DNA of 64,000 nt from NCBI GenBank assembly GCA_018340805.1, contig JACMZG010001913.1, positions 20,555,197 to 20,619,196 of the forward strand, in the 5' to 3' direction. Under the pieces are notes generated by a model. The model saw only the letters and a program-made list of their open reading frames with translations, had not been told where the DNA came from and did no database searches. Source of the stretch: Microvelia longipes. Its lineage: Eukaryota; Arthropoda; Insecta; Hemiptera; Veliidae. Positions 58,141 to 64,000 of this stretch are shown here, piece by piece. Each line of letters begins with the position of its first letter. The first letter of the stretch is position 1. The translations under genes and the position numbers were made by a program.

Positions 58141-61100
58141 ATCTCTGTAACTTGTTCATATTCTTGGATTTTACTGGTTTATATCTTTAGTGTGATGGTA
58201 CATTTTATTCTTTATTAATATTTATTAATGAATATATAATGTTATTTACAGTATGTGGCTTGTGTTGGTGGTTGTTTTTTGTTTTTATTTTTAATTTTAT
58301 TACTATTGGAAAAAAGAAAATGTTTTAAAGTTCTTCACTACTTTTTTCCTCATATAGATTGATTAGGTTTATGAAGAACAAAAAGATGATTTATTGTGTG
58401 TGTTACATTGGAGCACATATCAATGTTTAATTTGTGCTGTTTTTACTTGTTTTTGCTTCTGTGATGTTCTATATTTCTGGTTGTTATTATTACTTTGTTA
58501 GACATCTTGAAGTTGCGTCATAAAGGTACTTTGTTATATTATTTATAGGATTTTTAAATATTAAATCAGGTTTCCTTTCTTAACTCAACTAATAACTTAA
58601 CATATGATGCATGTTAGAATCTATCTATATAATTATATATAAGAGGTAAGATATCTTATAATTTAGGTGCGATTATCTGTGCTTAGTAAACCAAGAAATG
58701 TATAAGAGTGTTAGAATGATCTTGCTTAGATTACCCCTTATTTTCCGAATTTGTAGAGCTTTAATAAAGCCCGCAGTGTTTTATTTTAATTTCTAATCTA
58801 TTGATTGACTAATTGATATTATATGATGAGAGGGATATATTTGATTAATTTTACAATACTAAATGAGTTAGTCATTTATAATAGCTGAATGAGTTGTGGA
58901 TTGCTGTTGTTTTACAATAATGGTTTGTCTCTTATCTTAAAGGTATTGTACTCAATATTTGAGTAGTTCCTCTATTTTATATGTGTATTTCATGAAGTAT
59001 TATATTATTATTGATATCTACTTATCTATTATTTAATTGGAGATTTTGTAATATATAATTGTATGTTAATCTTAAATCAACTGATTTTACTTGATACATT
59101 GGTGTTATTAAAGTGTTAGGATTTTGCCTGGTAGTAGTTTAACTCGTATGCATAATTAATAAGTTTGGAAATGTCGTTTGGAGTTAATCTGTTAATGATC
59201 TTAATCGGCTGCTATTTGGCTTTTTACTAGATTTTAATTTAATTGAATTCTGTGTTTCATGCCGCGATATGTATCTCCAAATCAATGCTAATGGGCAACA
59301 TCCGATAAATGTTGTGTCGTATATTTGGTTTTGTTTGTATTTTGTCTTTTAAGATTGATTAAAAAAAATGACAGATATTTTATTATTGAGTAAGTAGATA
59401 TTATTAGAATTCCTGCACAAATAGCTTAAATTTTATGTTGTTTTGATTAATTTTTTTCAACGGAAGAGATTTAGTTTCTTGCATAGTTATCTGCGAGATT
59501 TATATATAATTATATAATACTACATAGAATAATATTATAATTATTATGTTCTAATTAGTATACTTTTAATTAATAATGGTTTTTGATATTTAAAGAGATT
59601 GAATAATTTATAAAAAATTTATTATTAATATTTAATTTTTATTTCGAATCAGGAAATGTTTTTTTTGTGCTTAGTATATATTATTTTTTTTAATTTTATT
59701 TATTATATTATTTCTTGTTTTATTAAGTTAGAGATTTATATTTGAGTGCGCAAAGATAATTTTTTTTTTTGTGATATCTGTTTTTGTAGCGAGTAGAAAT
59801 ATTAGGTCATTGTTGACTAATTACATTTTAATAATATACATTATCGAATTAAATATTGTACTTTTTTAGTAATTACCTTTCCTGATCATGTTTGAGAATT
59901 TATATAATGACATGAATTAAGTTATAATTTCATTTTGTGATGTTAGTGTGACGTTATTATGACTAATTAAAACATGAAATTTTAATTAACAGTATTCATA
60001 AAGAGCATGGTGTGATTGAACGAGGATGAGTGGTTAAGACAGTATCATATTTATTACAATTCTATATCACAAAATATTTTTTTGTATTTATGAGTGTTTT
60101 TTTGAGATTAATTTAGTTTTATGTATCTTTGATATTGTGGAGTATTTTGCACCGTATTTTTAATTTTATATTCTGTTATAATAATGGTGTTGGTTGTGAG
60201 GATTTACTTTCTCTGCATTTGAGTGTTTATTTTATTTATTTTATTAAATTGTGGACCCTCTGATCTTTTATAATTAAATTTATTTGATTCTGTTGATTTT
60301 GTGTGTATATTTCGGTTATTGGGCTATAACATGTATACATTGCAAGAATAATATACTTATAATAAAAGAGTAAAATGATAATTGAATTAATTCTGAACGA
60401 TTTTACTACCAATCGAGCATACTCTATGTTCTTTATGAAAGTGGTTTTTTAAAAAATTAATTATGGATAAATTTGGATAAATTGGATGTTAGTAATTGTC
60501 ATTCAATGTGTTGGTGACAGTTTTAATATTTATTGGGTTAATTTTATGTCAAAGTAATATACGGTGTTAGTAATATGAATTGACTAACTGCACAAGAGTA
60601 TATGTATTGGTATAATTCTAATCTAGTTTGGTTTTTTTGTTTTTTGTTTTACATTTGTTAATTATATCACTTTATAAAATATATAAAAGAGATAGATTTG
60701 ATAATTGCTTGTGAATATGAGATTTTATTATAATTATTGTATTTGTATGTCAAAAGCATTTATTTAATATTAAAAAATTTTTTGTCGAAAAATATAGATT
60801 TATATAATCTACATATTTTTTTTTAATTTGTTCTTATGTTTCATTTGTATCTTTTCTTTTTATATTTTTTGTTAATGTTATTTATTTATTTAAGATAATA
60901 TTTAATTATATCTTTTCCACAGAATATTTTTTTATTTATATCAAGTTTCCTATCCTTATTTCGATAAAATATTTTTCTATAAAAGTTTTGTACGCTACAT
61001 TGCAACATCATTGTTTTTTAAATTATATATAATTGAGAAATATAAATATATATGTGGAAATTGAGGAGTTCAAAATATATAATTGAGTATTTTCATGGGT

Positions 61101-64000
61101 TTTCACATTTTTTTTGGTTTATTATATATGAATTGGCAAATTCTTTGATTGTTGAGTTAGGTATATCGGATAATCGATACGGTAGCAATTATTAATTTGA
61201 AGACGACTCGTGGTTGATGTTGGAATAACTTATCTGGTGGCTAGTTTTTTCGAATGCTAGACAGATGAGCATGTTATGACATAGTTAGGTTTATAATAGG
61301 TTATTGCCAAAATTAATTATCTATCAAGTATGGTGAGCATCTTATGTTAAATTATTATTTAACACTCTTAATTATAGCGAAAAAAATGTCGAAATATGAT
61401 CTAAGAGTAGTATGTATTATAATCATAATTTCGTGGTCAATTTTTGATACAAAAATCTATAAAATGTCTTGCACGATCTCAACTAAGTTCGTGAGAAGTA
61501 CAAATAGTCCACATAAACCTAAATTATTTATTTAGAGATTTATATTTTATATTATTGTGAGTGAGTCTCTCATTATATTCTTATGTGTGTTATATAACAA
61601 TTACCAGCTAACGATCCACTATTTTCATGTAGTGTTATTTTAGAAATACCATTTAATTATTTAAGTATAAGAGTGATAGGTTTGGGAGTGTACGATTAAA
61701 TATATAAAGTGTAATATTATATTCGCAAAACGTATTTTACTTGATTCATCTCCAATGCATATTAAAAGTTTTGTATTTTCTAATAATTATTTGAGTTAAA
61801 AAATGGACTTATGATCATGACAAGATATATTAAATTGGTGTGAGAGTAACTTTATTTTTTATTGTGATTAAAATTAGAGCTTTTACACGATTTATGTGAG
61901 TTGGCACAGTTAAATGTTTATTATTTTATTCAATTATTATGATCTGTCTATTTTTGGGCTCTATCGTGTTTAGAGTATGTTAGTATTTAATTAGAGTTTT
62001 AAAAAATATATTCTTTATTACTTAATGTCATAATTTGTAAGAAAATAAAAAAAATGGCATCAAAAAGTCAAATAAAATAAATTAATAAACTTTTTTTTTT
62101 TTTCTTCACCCTTATATTTGATCGTATAAATGTTCTTAAATTTAATTTTCCATAGGATAGTTATTAAATGACTTGAAATAATGTTAGAGAAGGCCATATA
62201 AATTACAGGGTTTTGACTATTTAAAGCTGGTTTAATTTATAGAGAAATTATATTTTTGGCATAGCTCTTTTAATTTATTTTTCTATATTCTTTTCTTTTT
62301 CGATTGTGTTAAATATTATGAGTTGCGTACTTCTCTTTGTTTTTATATCATTTTGAGGGGAGATTTTAATAAGTCATGTCGTGTGGTATACTTTTGGTTG
62401 TTTTTATGTTTTGTTTTCTATTTTCTTTCTTTTTTATAAATATATTATAAACTATAATATTGAGATTTAATACATTAGCCTTTTTATATTTGTAAGTATT
62501 TTATCATACCTACTATAGAGAGAATAGTTAAAATTTTAAAATAAAATTATTTACGAGTTTGACAAAAGAATTATATCAGCTATATAGGATGTGATTTTTC
62601 CTTTTTATACAGGATTTGCATGTTTATATATATATTATAATTAGAAAAAAATAACTTAAAATACTAAAATAAAAAGATAATGTATTTACTACTATAATTA
62701 TTAGTGAAGCGGTTATACATAAATGTACAAATTTTTAAAAATACAATATATAAATTTTAGTTATCAGGATAATGTCACCCTTCAAATAATTACCATTTAT
62801 GATTTATTTTAGTTTCTAAAAAATTCTCTAAGGGCTTTCAAATTTTATCCCATTCGTCTTTTTATAGAATTATAATAAAAACTATTTGGGAGTATGATAT
62901 CCATCTTAATGAAGTCATTTTAATTTAGAGGATTTTTGTTTGACATTTGGATTTTTTATTTTTTGTCTGAACTATAAGATAATTCTTACGCTTTTGATTT
63001 TTTCGAATAATTTATTTTTTTATCGTGTCTATATATAATAAAATAACAACACAACTTAAAAACACGTTATTTTGTTTAACAAAATAGAAAAAATAAATAT
63101 TTGCACATTAAAATAATAAATAAGAAGGTGTATCTTTTTCTGGCAATGATAATGCAAAAATATAATATATATTATTTAATTTTTTGCCTGTTAGGGAAGG
63201 TTATCAATTTAATAAGTAGAATTTACTTTGTACTGTTTATTATATTTTTAATTTTTTAAACATAAAAACTTATCATTGGTGAATCTGTTGTATAGTTTTT
63301 TACAGACATCATATTTTGTTTTGTTCCTTTTTTATTTTAAATTGAATTTTAATATTTTCTAATTTTAATTGTTTATTGTTGTTTTTTTTTCTAATATGGG
63401 TAGGGTTAGAAATAATTTAGTTTTTACATATTGTTAATAATCTTATTTTATTATTTTTCGGAGTGGTATTTTAACGATTATTAGGGACTTATAAACTTTA
63501 ATCCTGATGTTATAAAACATAGGATTAAATGTTAAAAAAATTGCGTCATTTATACCGTCATCAAAGATCTGATTGTATAGGAAAGTAAACAGATTTAAAG
63601 TGTGCTATACTGTTGAATTTTTATGTTCTTTTAATATATTAGTATATTTTAAAAAGATTCTAGGTTTAGTCTTTTTTATAAGTAGGGTAAATGTTTAATA
63701 TAGAAATGACGTGTTATAAAAAGGTTTATATCAAGAGATATGAGTGATGTAAGAGCGTATATTATGAGAATATCTGATTTTGATGTTTGTATGAGTATTT
63801 ATAAGAGAATATTTTAATTTTTGATAAGATAGTTGCTATACTCTGTGAATTCTATATAGTCATCTAATATTTTACTATCTCATGTTGTCTCTAAGTATAG
63901 TTATAATCATAATCGTAAATTTCCACAACATATATATTTATTGGTGTTCTGTTTTAATTTTGTTATTATAATTTTCATATTAGGATGTTTTTCCACACAA
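58141..64000. other. AT-rich, T/G-biased region without recognisable genes
   Basis: From about 58.15 kb the plus strand is T-rich with G exceeding C (for example 59641-59700), with brief A-rich patches near 62650 and 63050. It could be an intron or long non-coding transcript read on the plus strand. No splice-delimited coding exon or RNA gene was recognised. Confidence 0.5.

Overview
The window is eukaryotic nuclear DNA from an insect. The evidence is GT-AG introns of up to 13 kb, insect-specific gene families (an Osiris-type DUF1676 protein and a His/Gly-rich secreted protein), polyadenylation signals, and very many retroelements and MITEs. The base composition is AT-rich, with long (TA)n tracts. 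A hemipteran-like host is a weak inference from the style of the genes and repeats. There are no operons or other prokaryotic features.

Three host genes can be supported. (1) A plus-strand Osiris-like gene has three coding exons, 5997-6084, 19518-19673 and 21389-21594. The phases join perfectly to give 149 aa: signal peptide, GRGKG, a hydrophobic core, a YEVVAHPH tail and a stop. (2) A minus-strand gene of the ER-bound oxygenase / latex-clearing-protein type (DUF2236, mpaB-like) has a single large 3' exon at 25828-27070. Its 5' exon or exons were not found. (3) A plus-strand gene has four coding exons (39908-40103, 42316-42644, 43530-43690, 45605-45743) encoding a 274-aa secreted protein with a His/Gly-rich segment, a hydrophobic segment, a KKKR site and a five-cysteine C-terminal domain. 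A TATA box lies upstream and AATAAA overlaps the stop.

Most of the rest is transposon and repeat DNA. 1-5.9 kb holds a dead LINE 3' end, a probable hAT-type non-autonomous element, minisatellites and a MITE. 6.1-19.5 kb is intron 1 of the Osiris-like gene. It contains a recently inserted, internally deleted BEL/Pao retrotransposon (identical-length LTRs, 5-bp target duplication) nested inside a MITE, a tRNA-derived SINE with a 15-bp target duplication, a 41-bp satellite, MITEs, and copies of an interspersed family carrying a 5S-rRNA-like module. 23-39 kb is dominated by fold-back (long inverted repeat) elements. Several carry hammerhead-ribozyme-like motifs in their arms, and one is a 1.68-kb unit present twice in tandem, each copy with a ~270-285 bp inverted repeat. 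46.6-52.2 kb holds two copies of another dispersed element; in one of them a 46-bp segment has expanded to 30 copies. 52.5-64 kb is AT-rich DNA without recognisable genes. Near 58.15 kb its composition switches from A-rich to T/G-rich on the plus strand.

The strongest candidates for something under-described are the hammerhead-like motifs arranged head-to-head in fold-back elements, the repeat family with an embedded 5S module, and the minisatellite born inside a dispersed element.
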